Shown here: piece by piece, positions 1-8,371 of the stretch
Position numbering within the stretch: position 1 is the stretch's first letter
How the letters are laid out: every line of letters starts with the position of its first letter
Assembly: GCA_964468805.1 (NCBI GenBank)
Contig: CAYXWM010000010.1
Span: forward strand, 1-58,485
Source: CAYXWM01 sp964468805
GTDB taxonomy: Bacteria > Bacillota > Clostridia > Lachnospirales > WRBF01
Length of the DNA: 58,485 nucleotides
Reading direction: 5' to 3'
Program-made: the position numbers and the translations under genes
The notes under the pieces: model-generated
The model's input: only the letters and a program-made list of their open reading frames with translations
Told to the model about the DNA's origin: nothing
Database searches by the model: none

Positions 1-2
1 TC

Positions 3-815
3 CATGCCAAAGACGAAGTATACAGAAAAGTAGTGGACTTTTTAAAGAACGACCCTCTTTCTATGGGTTCTTTGGTAACTACTCATAAAATAGACTTATA
101 CAACGCCTGTAAAGATTTATTCGAATATTTTGATCCCTATGCCCAAATGTTTGGCGAATTATCCTCAATCTCAAAAAGAGGCAAGGATTTACGAGGACAT
201 GCAAAAGACCCCATTTCCTGCGGTTATGCTTTGGAAGAATTCGTTCCCAAAAACTATTGGGCTGATAACAAAGACGCACAGGTATTTATAATGGGAGCCG
301 GCGGTAGTGCCATTTCCATGTGTTCTTATTTCATGAGAGAAGAATTTGCAGGAAACTATCCCTCAAAAATTATTGTTTCAAACCGCTCTCAACACCGCCT
401 TACGGAAATAGAGAGAATAAATACAGATTTGCTTAAAGCCGAAGGCAAAACAGTTTGCGAATACTATTTAACTCCGGACGAAGAACAAAACGACGAAATC
501 CTCCACAGATTACCTCCGGGTTCATTAATAATTAATGCTACCGGCTTGGGTAAAGACAGACCCGGTTCACCTTTAAGCGAAAACGCCAAATTTCCTCAAA
601 ACGCCATAGTATGGGAAATCAACTACAGAGGCGATTTACGTTTTATGCATCAAGCCTTGGAGCAACAAAAAGAAAAGAATTTATACGTGGAAGACGGCTG
701 GATGTATTTCATTTACGGTTGGACTCAAGTAATTTCGGAAGTGTTCGACGTAAAAATCGAAGGTGAATTGCTTAAAGAATTGGCTGAAATCGCCGCAAAG
801 TTTAACAATCGCTAA
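3..815 (+). CDS. Shikimate/quinate dehydrogenase-like NAD(P) oxidoreductase, 5' truncated by window edge
   Basis: Reduces or oxidises a cyclic or sugar-derived hydroxy/keto acid with NAD(P); the exact substrate is not known. The frame is open to the window edge, so the GTG at 33 is probably internal and the true start lies upstream; 270 residues are visible. The segment SLVTTHKID resembles the substrate-binding part of shikimate dehydrogenases, where a Lys follows a conserved His. A Rossmann motif GAGGSA follows, and later INATGLG. The next genes (cupin isomerase, 2-hydroxyacid dehydrogenase, KDPG aldolase) run in the same direction, so a role in sugar-acid catabolism is more likely than aromatic amino acid synthesis. 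Family assignment is fairly firm, substrate unknown. Confidence 0.7.
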   Translation, partial: HAKDEVYRKVVDFLKNDPLSMGSLVTTHKIDLYNACKDLFEYFDPYAQMFGELSSISKRGKDLRGHAKDPISCGYALEEFVPKNYWADNKDAQVFIMGAGGSAISMCSYFMREEFAGNYPSKIIVSNRSQHRLTEIERINTDLLKAEGKTVCEYYLTPDEEQNDEILHRLPPGSLIINATGLGKDRPGSPLSENAKFPQNAIVWEINYRGDLRFMHQALEQQKEKNLYVEDGWMYFIYGWTQVISEVFDVKIEGELLKELAEIAAKFNNR

Positions 816-874
816 ACGGCTCGGAAAATATACGGGTGTCAATATAAATTTTTCTTATATTCAGGAGGTTAGCT

Positions 875-1480
875 ATGTCCGGAGAAAATATTAACGCAAG
901 TAAATTTGATTGGATTAAGGGATTTGTTTGTGATTTTGATTTAAATAACGGTTATTCCGAAAATGCAGAATCCACCAAAAGATATTTGTCAGACATGAAA
1001 GGAATGTATGCGGATAACGATGCTTTTAATGCAATGATTGAAAAAGGCGAAAACCCGTTGGTATACGAATTTTATGAAATGGGAGCCCCGGAACACGAAG
1101 GTGATCTGGCTTTCGGCACCAGTATTGTTTACAGCGGAAAAGTGGGCGACGAATATTTTATGACCAAAGGTCATTTTCATACAATTCTAGACACTGCTGA
1201 AGTTTACTACTGTTTGAGCGGCGAAGGAATTATGCTCATAGAAAGCCCCGAAGGCGATTGGTCTATGCAATTCTTAACCCCCGGAAAAGCAGTTTACGTA
1301 CCCAAAAGATATGCTCACAGAAGCATAAACACAGGTAAATCACCTTTGATAACCTTCTTTACTTTCAGAGGCGACGCCGGGCACGATTACGGTACAATAG
1401 AAACCAAGGGTTACAGAAACATAGTCCTCGAAAAGGACGGAAAGCCTACCGCCGTGAAAAATCCTAAATGGGGTGAATAA
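875..1480 (+). CDS. pgiA: Cupin-type glucose-6-phosphate isomerase
   Basis: Metal-dependent cupin isomerase that interconverts an aldose phosphate and a ketose phosphate (glucose-6-P/fructose-6-P in archaeal relatives), cytoplasmic. The 201-residue protein carries the cupin metal motif GHFH, then AEVYY with the conserved Glu, then YAHRSIN with the last His. The downstream GHDYGTI stretch is also a hallmark of the archaeal enzyme. The start has a strong site, CAGGAGGTTAGCT-ATG. It lies 59 bp after the dehydrogenase-like gene, and its stop comes one base before the ATG of the next gene, so these are surely co-transcribed. In this setting it may act on a catabolic sugar phosphate rather than in central glycolysis; that part is inference. 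Confidence 0.85.
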   Translation: MSGENINASKFDWIKGFVCDFDLNNGYSENAESTKRYLSDMKGMYADNDAFNAMIEKGENPLVYEFYEMGAPEHEGDLAFGTSIVYSGKVGDEYFMTKGHFHTILDTAEVYYCLSGEGIMLIESPEGDWSMQFLTPGKAVYVPKRYAHRSINTGKSPLITFFTFRGDAGHDYGTIETKGYRNIVLEKDGKPTAVKNPKWGE

Positions 1481-1481
1481 T

Positions 1482-2438
1482 ATGAAAATACTTGTAACTC
1501 CCACATCCTTTTTAAATCCGCAAAATGCCGAAGCAAGAGCAAAGCTGGAAGCTTTCGCAACAGAAGTGGTATACAACGATTTGGGCAGACCCTTACAACC
1601 GGAAGAAATTTTGGAACGTATAGAAGGCGTTGACGGATTCCTTGCCGGCTTGGATTATATTAATGCAGATGTTATAGAAAAAATGCCCGATAACCTCAAG
1701 GTTATTTCAAGATATGGTGCAGGTGTGGATAGGGTTGATATGACCGCTTGCACAAAAAAAGGCATTAAAGTAACCAATACTCCCGGTACCAATGCTGTAG
1801 CCGTTTGTGAATTGGCATTTGCTTTGATGCTTTGCACCGCCAGAAACGTCACTAACTTACATATTCAAGTTAACGAAGGAAAATGGCCCAGAAACGAGGG
1901 TATAGAACTAAACGGAAAAACTCTCGGTATATTGGGATTCGGAGCAATAGGAAGAAACCTTGCCGTAAGGGCAAAAGCCTTCGGCATGAACGTTTACGCC
2001 TATGACCCTTATTTTAATAAAGAATTTGCAGAACAACACGGCATAGAACAGTCAAGCATAGAAGAAATTCTGCAAGTTTCCGACTTTATTTCCCTTCATG
2101 TTCCCTTGAACGACGAAACCAAGGATTTAATCAATGCTGAAAGTATTGCCAAAATGAAGGACGGAGCTATAGTCATTAATACAGCCAGAGGCGGTATTAT
2201 TAACGAACATGATGCGGCTGAAGCCATCAAGAGCGGTAAGTTGGGCGGTTTGGGATTGGATGCTTTTGAAGCGGAACCTCTTATTGATTCACCTCTTCAA
2301 GGGCTGAACAACGTAATCTTAACTCCTCATACCGGCGCTCATACCAAGGAAGCCGTTGCAGGCATGGGTAATATGGCTGTGGATAATTTAATAGCAGTAC
2401 TCTCAGGACAGACTTGTCCTTATATTCTGAATAAATGA
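1482..2438 (+). CDS. D-isomer specific 2-hydroxyacid dehydrogenase (phosphoglycerate dehydrogenase family)
   Basis: NAD-dependent oxidation or reduction of a 2-hydroxy/2-keto acid. The 318-residue chain has the Rossmann motif GFGAIG, and the catalytic Arg-Glu-His set is visible in TARGGIINEH, AFEAEP and LTPHTGAHT. It is short for SerA because it lacks the C-terminal ACT domain, so a catabolic or regulation-free role fits better than serine synthesis. ATG 1482 is chosen over GTG 1473 because the GGGGTG ribosome site lies just ahead of it and 1473 lies inside the previous gene. It is followed after 9 bp by the KDPG aldolase gene. Substrate not predictable from sequence. Confidence 0.8.
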   Translation: MKILVTPTSFLNPQNAEARAKLEAFATEVVYNDLGRPLQPEEILERIEGVDGFLAGLDYINADVIEKMPDNLKVISRYGAGVDRVDMTACTKKGIKVTNTPGTNAVAVCELAFALMLCTARNVTNLHIQVNEGKWPRNEGIELNGKTLGILGFGAIGRNLAVRAKAFGMNVYAYDPYFNKEFAEQHGIEQSSIEEILQVSDFISLHVPLNDETKDLINAESIAKMKDGAIVINTARGGIINEHDAAEAIKSGKLGGLGLDAFEAEPLIDSPLQGLNNVILTPHTGAHTKEAVAGMGNMAVDNLIAVLSGQTCPYILNK

Positions 2439-2447
2439 GGTATAGAC

Positions 2448-3092
2448 ATGGATAAAAATACTGTTTTACAAAGATTAACCGATTGCGGAGTTATCGCAGT
2501 TGTAAGAGCGGAAAATGAACAAGAAGCAATGAATATCGTTGATGCCTGCATAAAAGGCGGTATTCTTGGCATAGAAATTACTTTTACGGTTCCCGGTGCA
2601 ACAGAAATAATCAAAGCCTTAACCGCAAAATATTCCCAAGATGAAGTTATCATCGGTGCCGGAACCATTCTTGACCCGGAAACCGCAAGAGCGGCTATTC
2701 TTGCCGGTGCAAAATATGTTGTAAGTCCTTGTCTGGATGCAGATACGGTAAAAATGTGTCTCCGTTATCAAGTTGCCTGTATGCCCGGTGCTATGACTAT
2801 AAAAGAAGTAGTTGAATGTCTTGAAGCCGGAGCGGATATAGTTAAAATATTCCCCGGCAATCTTTTCGGACCTTCTGTAATCAAAAGTATTAAAGGTCCC
2901 ATACCTCAAGCAAAAATGATGCCCACAGGCGGCGTTAACGTTAGCAATATTAAAGATTGGATAGACGCAGGAGCAGTTGCTGTAGGAGCCGGAAGCGACT
3001 TGACAGCAGGTGCAAAAAAAGGCGATTTTGAAAGCATAACTCAAATTGCCAAAGAAATGGTTGCGGCTGTTAAAGAAGCTAGGAAGAAATAA
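2448..3092 (+). CDS. eda: KDPG/KHG aldolase (2-keto-3-deoxy-6-phosphogluconate aldolase)
   Basis: Class I aldolase that cleaves 2-keto-3-deoxy-6-phosphogluconate or a related 2-keto-3-deoxy acid to pyruvate plus an aldehyde such as glyceraldehyde-3-phosphate. The 214-residue protein matches Eda over its full length: GIEITFTVPG carries the catalytic Glu (about residue 43) and VKIFPGNLFGP carries the Schiff-base Lys (about residue 133), followed by MPTGGVN for phosphate binding. Ribosome site GAGG precedes ATG 2448. This is the most informative member of the cluster, since it implies that the pathway passes through a 2-keto-3-deoxy acid. No dehydratase or sugar kinase is visible here; they may lie upstream of the window. 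Confidence 0.9.
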   Translation: MDKNTVLQRLTDCGVIAVVRAENEQEAMNIVDACIKGGILGIEITFTVPGATEIIKALTAKYSQDEVIIGAGTILDPETARAAILAGAKYVVSPCLDADTVKMCLRYQVACMPGAMTIKEVVECLEAGADIVKIFPGNLFGPSVIKSIKGPIPQAKMMPTGGVNVSNIKDWIDAGAVAVGAGSDLTAGAKKGDFESITQIAKEMVAAVKEARKK

Positions 3093-3120
3093 TAAATATC
3101 TACGACTATAGAACTAAATT

Positions 3121-3152
3121 TTAAGGGGAACTTTTTATAAAGTTTCCCTTAA
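3121..3152. repeat. Palindrome family 2, copy 1
   Basis: Stem of 14 bp, TTAAGGGGAACTTT against AAAGTTTCCCTTAA with one G.T pair and a TTAT loop, lying between the aldolase and lactonase genes. It belongs to a family of five related palindromes in this window built on (G)AGGGA(G)AAA...TTT(C)TCCCT(C). It could weaken read-through into the lactonase gene, but no clear U-tract follows. Confidence 0.65.
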
Positions 3153-3188
3153 ATGTATATAATTACTTTTTACTTTGGCGGTGATTAA

Positions 3189-4145
3189 ATGAATGGTACA
3201 GTAAGAACGGTATTGGGAGACGTAAATGCTGAGACATTGGGAATTTGTCAATGTCACGAGCATATTTTTATAGAGAAATGCAAGTCCTATGAAGTTTCAC
3301 CGGTGCTTTTGATGGAGGATTATGCTAAGTCCCTTGCCGAATTGAAAATGTACAAAGCAGCCGGAGGCGGTGCCTTAGTTGATGCTCAACCCAATTTCAG
3401 CGGACGTATTGCAGAAAATCTTAAAAAGGCATCAGAAGAAAGCGGAGTGCAAATAATAGCTTCAACCGGCTTTCATAAAATAATATTCTACGATAAAGAC
3501 AGCTATGTATTTACCGATTCTCAAGAAGCTATAGCTGAATTTTATATTAAGGAATTAACCGTAGGTATGCTTTCTTCCGTTAAATCGGGGCTAAACCGGC
3601 TAAACGCCAAAGCAGGCATAATAAAAACGGCCGTAGATTCCATTGGAATTTACAAAGACCCGGTATACAAAAAACTGTTCGAGGCAGCTGCTGAGGCAGC
3701 CAAAGAAACAGGCAGCCCAATTTTATGTCATACGGAACAAGGATCTTCCGGTACTGAGATAATAGACTTCTTTACAGAAAGAGGCGTTAGTGCCAATAAA
3801 ATTATCCTTTGCCACCTGGACAGAGCGGATTATAATACGGATAATCACATAGAATGCCTTAAAAAAGGTGCCTATCTGGAATACGATACAATCAACAGGC
3901 TTAAATATCACGACGATAATACAGAAGCCGAATTAATCCTAAAAATCTGTGCCCAAGGGTATGAAAAACAAATTCTTTTGGGACTGGACACAACAAATGC
4001 AAGATTAAAGAATTACGGCGGGGATATGGGCTTGGATTATATTTTAAACAACTTCTCTCCGTTTTTAAGAGAAAAAGGTATTATCCAAGAGCAAATTGAT
4101 TTAATGCTGATTAAGAACCCCATTTGTGCTTTGTCTGTGAATTGA
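3189..4145 (+). CDS. Phosphotriesterase-family (PTE-like) amidohydrolase, probable sugar lactonase
   Basis: Binuclear metal hydrolase of the PTE branch of the amidohydrolase superfamily, whose bacterial members are often lactonases. All metal ligands can be read: HEH at residues 23-25, the carboxylated Lys at about 146 in GIIKTAV, His 181 in ILCHTEQG, His 209 in ILCHLDRAD and Asp 267 in LGLDTTN. Length 318 is usual. Start ATG 3189 follows GGCGGTGATTAA. It is the last gene of the plus-strand sugar-acid cluster and ends at a strong bidirectional terminator. Opening of a sugar lactone is the best guess from context; an organophosphate role is not suggested. Confidence 0.75.
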   Translation: MNGTVRTVLGDVNAETLGICQCHEHIFIEKCKSYEVSPVLLMEDYAKSLAELKMYKAAGGGALVDAQPNFSGRIAENLKKASEESGVQIIASTGFHKIIFYDKDSYVFTDSQEAIAEFYIKELTVGMLSSVKSGLNRLNAKAGIIKTAVDSIGIYKDPVYKKLFEAAAEAAKETGSPILCHTEQGSSGTEIIDFFTERGVSANKIILCHLDRADYNTDNHIECLKKGAYLEYDTINRLKYHDDNTEAELILKICAQGYEKQILLGLDTTNARLKNYGGDMGLDYILNNFSPFLREKGIIQEQIDLMLIKNPICALSVN

Positions 4146-4164
4146 CATCAGTTTCCATTAAAAT

Positions 4165-4198
4165 AGCTTCTGAGCATAGGATTTCTCAGAAGCTTTTT
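4165..4198. terminator. Bidirectional intrinsic terminator
   Basis: Perfect 10-bp stem AGCTTCTGAG/CTCAGAAGCT with a 10-nt loop and TTTTT on the plus side; the minus side reads ATTTTAA. It separates the convergent lactonase gene and polyamine operon. Confidence 0.85.
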
Positions 4199-4220
4199 GA
4201 CTGTAATTATAACTAAAAAA

Positions 4221-5354
4221 TCATGACAATCTGTTTTTAAAATCACTGTAATCGAATTCTTTAATGACTTTTACAATGCCGTCAGTTCCGGCAACAGCAA
4301 TTGAGGGTAATTTCATACCGTTAAAAGTATTGTTTTTTACCATGGAGTAATGGGACATATCTTGGAAAATAAGCCTGTCTCCCACAGACAGAGGTTTGTC
4401 AAAGGAATAGTCGCCTATAATATCTCCTGCCAGGCATGTATGCCCGCCCAGACGATAAGTATACCGCTTTTCGTTGGCTAAACCTGAGGAAACTATACCC
4501 GGTCTGTAGGGCATCTCCAAGACATCCGGCATATGACAGGCGGCGGAAGTATCAAGGATTGCGATTTGAATATCATTATTAGCTATAATATCCATAACGC
4601 ATGCCACCAAAAAGCCCGTGTTTAATACCACTGCTTCGCCGGGCTCCAAATAAACTTCCACATTGTACTTGGTCTTGAATTCATTAATGCATTTTACCAA
4701 AGTTTCAATATCGTAATCATCTCTGGTAATATGATGACCGCCGCCGAAATTTACCCATTTCATGTCTTTCAAATACTTCCCAAACTTTTCTTCCACTGCT
4801 TCCAAAGTAGCAACCAAGGCATCGGAATTTTGCTCACAAAGTGTATGAAAATGCAATCCGCTGATACCTTCGAGCATATCTTCTCTGAAATTGTTGAGAG
4901 TAACTCCAAGGCGAGAGCCGGGAGAACAGGGGTCGTAAATGGAATGTTCCTGGGTTGAACGCTCCGGGTTAATTCTTATGCCGATTTCTTTACCGGCGGA
5001 GAGTACTTTTGACTTGAATTTTTCAAGTTGGGCAAAGGAATTAAAAACAATATGGTCGCAGATACTTATAATCTCGTCAATTTCCTTTTCGGTATAGGCA
5101 GGAGAAAAAATATGGTTTTCTTTGCCCATTTCTTCAAAACCCAACTTTGCTTCGTAAAGACCGCTGGCTGTGGTTCCGTCCAAATAAGAGCCTATTAAAG
5201 GGTACAAGGAATACATGGAAAAGGCCTTTTGAGCCAGAAGTATACGGCAGCCGGTTCTTTCCTTTACTGATTTTAAAGTTTCCAAGTTACGTATTAGCAA
5301 TTTTTCGTCTACTATATAATAAGGCGTTTCTATGGCGTTAATGTCAAAGTTCAT
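4221..5354 (-). CDS. nspC: Carboxynorspermidine/carboxyspermidine decarboxylase
   Basis: PLP-dependent, alanine-racemase-fold decarboxylase that removes the carboxyl group from carboxyspermidine (or carboxynorspermidine) to give spermidine (or norspermidine). The 377-residue chain has the PLP Lys at 43 in LLAQKAFSMY, HFHTLCEQ, GGGHHITRDDYD and the C-terminal EPGEAV and DTSAACHMPDVLEMPYRP segments typical of NspC. Its ATG overlaps the TAA of the preceding dehydrogenase by one base, so the two are translationally coupled. It is the last gene of the six-gene polyamine operon and runs into the terminator near 4180. The choice between spermidine and norspermidine product depends on whether putrescine or diaminopropane is the acceptor; agmatine-to-putrescine genes nearby favour spermidine. 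Confidence 0.9.
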   Translation of the reverse strand: MNFDINAIETPYYIVDEKLLIRNLETLKSVKERTGCRILLAQKAFSMYSLYPLIGSYLDGTTASGLYEAKLGFEEMGKENHIFSPAYTEKEIDEIISICDHIVFNSFAQLEKFKSKVLSAGKEIGIRINPERSTQEHSIYDPCSPGSRLGVTLNNFREDMLEGISGLHFHTLCEQNSDALVATLEAVEEKFGKYLKDMKWVNFGGGHHITRDDYDIETLVKCINEFKTKYNVEVYLEPGEAVVLNTGFLVACVMDIIANNDIQIAILDTSAACHMPDVLEMPYRPGIVSSGLANEKRYTYRLGGHTCLAGDIIGDYSFDKPLSVGDRLIFQDMSHYSMVKNNTFNGMKLPSIAVAGTDGIVKVIKEFDYSDFKNRLS

Positions 5355-6553
5355 TAATCCACCAACTCCGGATTAAAGCTTTCTTGCCATGGAAGCCCCC
5401 ATTTGTTTAGTTCTTCCATAAACGGATCCGGATCAAACTCTTCTATATTATAAACGCCGGCTTTGTTCCATAGACCTTTCATTATCATAGCGGCACCTAT
5501 CATGGCAGGCACACCGGTGGTATAAGAAATGGCTTGAGATTCAACTTCTTTATAACATTCTTCGTGATCACACACATTATAAATGTAGTAAACCTTATCT
5601 TTACCGTCTTTTTTACCCCGGAAAATGCAACCTATATTGGTTTTGCCTTTGGTTCTCGGGCCGAGAGTGGCAGGGTCGGGCAATACTGCCTTTAAAAACT
5701 GAAGGGGTACTATTTTCATGCCTTGATATTCTATAGGTTCTATGGAAGTCATGCCTACGTTTTCAAGACATTTTAAGTGAGTTAAGTAGCTTTGACCGAA
5801 GGTCATGAAAAAGCGGATTCTTTTAATGCCCTTAATATTTAAAGCCAAGGATTCTATTTCTTCATGATGAAGAAGGTACATATCTTTGGGACCGATTTCC
5901 GGGAAGTTGTATACTCGTTTGATTTCCATGGGTTCGGTTTCTACCCATTTGCCGTTTTCCCAATAGCTGCCGTTAGCCGTTACTTCTCTGATGTTAATTT
6001 CAGGGTTAAAGTTTGTAGCGAAAGGATAGCCGTGGTCGCCGGCGTTTGCGTCCAAAATATCTATATATTCGATTTCGTCGAAATGGTGTTTTAGTGCGTA
6101 GGCGGAAAATACGCCTGTAACGCCGGGGTCGAAGCCGCTGCCCAGTAATGCTGTGATACCGGCTTTTTCGAAGCGTTCTCTGTATGCCCATTGCCATTTG
6201 TATTCGAACTTGGCGGTGTCAAGTGGTTCGTAGTTTGCCGTGTCCACATAATGGGTTTTTGTGGCAAGGCAGGCGTCCATGATGGTTAAATCTTGGTAAG
6301 GTAAGGCAAGGTTGATAACAACGTCAGGCTTAAAGGAATTAATTAAGTCCACCAGTTCGTCCACGTTGTCGGCATCTACTTGTGCGGTATGGATGATGGT
6401 TTTTCCGCCATCCAGTTTTGCTTTTATAGCGTCACATTTGCTTTTTGTTCTGCTGGCTATCATTATTTCGCTGAAAACGTCACTGTTTTGACAGCATTTG
6501 TGTATAGTAACGCCGGCTACGCCGCCGCAGCCGATAATTAACGCTTTTCCCAT
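5354..6553 (-). CDS. Carboxynorspermidine/carboxyspermidine dehydrogenase (saccharopine dehydrogenase family)
   Basis: NAD(P)H-dependent reductive condensation of aspartate semialdehyde with putrescine (or diaminopropane) to carboxyspermidine (or carboxynorspermidine). The 399-residue protein starts with the Rossmann motif GCGGVAG and has FKPDVVINLALPYQD and GSGFDPGVTGVF, typical of the saccharopine-dehydrogenase-like group. Ribosome site GGAGGTAAATAA-ATG is strong. It is coupled to the decarboxylase gene by a 1-nt overlap, the standard pairing for this pathway. A 115-bp gap containing a 16-bp palindrome separates it from speB, which could give the pair its own expression level. Lysine metabolism (true saccharopine dehydrogenase) is much less likely given the neighbours. 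Confidence 0.88.
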   Translation of the reverse strand: MGKALIIGCGGVAGVTIHKCCQNSDVFSEIMIASRTKSKCDAIKAKLDGGKTIIHTAQVDADNVDELVDLINSFKPDVVINLALPYQDLTIMDACLATKTHYVDTANYEPLDTAKFEYKWQWAYRERFEKAGITALLGSGFDPGVTGVFSAYALKHHFDEIEYIDILDANAGDHGYPFATNFNPEINIREVTANGSYWENGKWVETEPMEIKRVYNFPEIGPKDMYLLHHEEIESLALNIKGIKRIRFFMTFGQSYLTHLKCLENVGMTSIEPIEYQGMKIVPLQFLKAVLPDPATLGPRTKGKTNIGCIFRGKKDGKDKVYYIYNVCDHEECYKEVESQAISYTTGVPAMIGAAMIMKGLWNKAGVYNIEEFDPDPFMEELNKWGLPWQESFNPELVD

Positions 6554-6586
6554 TTATTTACCTCCATGCGTGTAATAATTAAAACC

Positions 6587-6624
6587 TTGAGGGAAACTTT
6601 TTATGAAGAAAAAGTTTCCCTCAA
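6587..6624. repeat. Palindrome family 2, copy 2 (inside the polyamine operon)
   Basis: Perfect 16-bp stem TTGAGGGAAACTTTTT/AAAAAGTTTCCCTCAA with a 6-nt loop, followed on the plus strand by AACTCCC, a flank also echoed in copies 4 and 5. It lies between speB and the carboxyspermidine dehydrogenase gene. On the transcribed minus strand it may act as a partial terminator or an mRNA end-stabiliser. Confidence 0.75.
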
Positions 6625-6668
6625 ACTCCCTTCAAAAAGACTTTAATAAAAAGGATTATGTCATTTTA

Positions 6669-7526
6669 TTAAATTGTTTTATCAAAAGATAAAAGTATTT
6701 CTCTCAAAACTTTACAAGCTACCGAAGTAGACGAACCGCTTAGGTCGTAAATCGGTGCCAATTCTGTCATATCGCAGGCTACTATGTTTAAGGAGCCTAA
6801 ACGAATTATTGCATTTAACAGTTCGTTAAAATCTATGCCGCCGGCTTCGGGGGTGCCTGTACCGGGAAAGACGGAGCTGTCCAGAATATCAAGGTCTAAG
6901 GTGAAGTAAACGGGCTTGTCCTTTAGTTGAGTTATAATTTTGTCCAAGCCGGCAGTGGTGAATTTTTGAAGATGGGTATGTTCTTTTGCGAATTCAAAAT
7001 CGGATTTTTCGCCTGAGCGTATGCCGAATTGAAAGATTCTGCCGTCGCCCACCAAGTCCCAAACTCTGCGAATTACCGTTGCATGGGAAAGAGGTTCTCC
7101 CAAATAGTCATCTCTTAAATCCGTGTGTGCATCAAAATGTATTATGTGCAGATCCGGGTATTTTTCCAGAACTGCTTTAAAGGCACCTAGGGTTACCAAA
7201 TGCTCACCGCCTATCATGAGAGGCAGTTTATTGTCGTTTAAAATGTTTCGGGTGTAGTCCTCTATTTCGTCCAATACCCTTTGAGTGTTTCCGAAGGGGA
7301 ATTCCAAATCACCTGCGTCAAAGACGGAAATGTCGCATAAGTCTTTGTCTTGGTATGGGCTGTAAGTTTCTATGGAAAAGGACTCGGAGCGTATGGCTTT
7401 GCTTGCAAAACGAGTACCGGGTCTGTAGGAAGTGGTAGAGTCAAAGGGTACTCCGAAAATTACAGTTTGAGCCTCGCTGTATTCTTTGTCGCAAGCTATA
7501 AAAGTTTCTGTATTTTTATTCAACAT
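6669..7526 (-). CDS. speB: Agmatinase (ureohydrolase family)
   Basis: Binuclear Mn enzyme that hydrolyses agmatine to putrescine and urea. The 285-residue protein shows the ureohydrolase ligands: GGEH (His 109), DAHTD (Asp 132, His 134, Asp 136) and LDLDILD (Asp 211, Asp 213), then PGTGTPEAGG. The ATG lies 11 bp inside the end of speE, so the two are coupled. With speA upstream this completes arginine to agmatine to putrescine. An alternative seen in some thermophiles is that SpeE first aminopropylates agmatine and this enzyme then removes urea from aminopropylagmatine; the tight speE-speB coupling allows that, and sequence alone does not decide. Confidence 0.9.
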   Translation of the reverse strand: MLNKNTETFIACDKEYSEAQTVIFGVPFDSTTSYRPGTRFASKAIRSESFSIETYSPYQDKDLCDISVFDAGDLEFPFGNTQRVLDEIEDYTRNILNDNKLPLMIGGEHLVTLGAFKAVLEKYPDLHIIHFDAHTDLRDDYLGEPLSHATVIRRVWDLVGDGRIFQFGIRSGEKSDFEFAKEHTHLQKFTTAGLDKIITQLKDKPVYFTLDLDILDSSVFPGTGTPEAGGIDFNELLNAIIRLGSLNIVACDMTELAPIYDLSGSSTSVACKVLREILLSFDKTI

Positions 7527-8367
7527 CGGTCAGTAACTCCTCTACATAGGTGGGCAGATAAAAGGCACCTTTATGTAGTTTTGTATTATAGTATCGAGTA
7601 TTAATATTTAAGCTGTTCCAATAATCCGCATCAAGGTCTTTTATGGGATGATATTTTTTGGAGGCAAAGCCGAAAAGCCAATGCCCCGATGGATAGGTGG
7701 GGATATGTGCTTGATAAACTTTGCATATATCAAAGGATTCTGTAATGCGTTTATGGGCTCTTTGCATGGCTTGAGCATCTTTATCATAAAAGGGGCTTTC
7801 ATGTTGGTTAACCATAATTCCGTTTTCTTTTAAAGCCCTATAACAGTTCCCGTAAAATTCCTTTGTAAACAAGCCTTCGCCCGGACCAAAGGGGTCAGTA
7901 GAATCGACTATAATCAGATCATATTGATTTTCGCATTTTCTGATGAATTTTAAGCCGTCTTGAAAGTATATGGTTAGCCTTTCGTCGTCCAGACAGCAGG
8001 CGGTTTGGGGTAAGTATTCTTTGCAAACCTTAACCACCATTTCGTCTATTTCCACCAGGTCTATCTGCTTAATATCTTTGTATTTTGCCAATTCTCTTAT
8101 TACACCGCCGTCTCCGGCACCGATTACCAAAACTTTTTTTATTTTGGGGTGTACTGCCATGGCTACGTGGGTAATCATTTCGTGGTAAATAAATTCGTCT
8201 TTTTCGGTCAGCATCATAAACCCGTCTAAGGTTAAGAATCTGCCGAAATCTTTTGAGTAAAATACGTCTATTCTCTGAAAATCACTGTTTACGCTGCAAA
8301 GCTGGTTTTGTACTTTTATTGAAAATTTAACATTTTTAGTGTGTTTCTCACTGTACCAAAGCTCCAT
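7516..8367 (-). CDS. speE: Spermidine synthase (aminopropyltransferase)
   Basis: Transfers an aminopropyl group from decarboxylated S-adenosylmethionine to putrescine, giving spermidine and methylthioadenosine. The 283-residue protein has GRFLTLDGFMMLTEKDEF and YHEM in the N-terminal part, VIGAGDGGVIREL for dcSAM binding, and the catalytic-Asp segment VDSTDPFGPGEGLF. ATG 8367 is preceded by AAAGGA at 7 nt. It lies 4 bp after speA and overlaps speB by 11 bp. The partner SAM decarboxylase (speD) is the first gene of the same operon. Confidence 0.93.
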   Translation of the reverse strand: MELWYSEKHTKNVKFSIKVQNQLCSVNSDFQRIDVFYSKDFGRFLTLDGFMMLTEKDEFIYHEMITHVAMAVHPKIKKVLVIGAGDGGVIRELAKYKDIKQIDLVEIDEMVVKVCKEYLPQTACCLDDERLTIYFQDGLKFIRKCENQYDLIIVDSTDPFGPGEGLFTKEFYGNCYRALKENGIMVNQHESPFYDKDAQAMQRAHKRITESFDICKVYQAHIPTYPSGHWLFGFASKKYHPIKDLDADYWNSLNINTRYYNTKLHKGAFYLPTYVEELLTDVE

Positions 8368-8371
8368 CCGA

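Noticed and set aside
5354..6553. Saccharopine dehydrogenase for lysine metabolism
   Set aside because: Coupled to NspC and within a polyamine operon; the carboxy(nor)spermidine role explains the context better.
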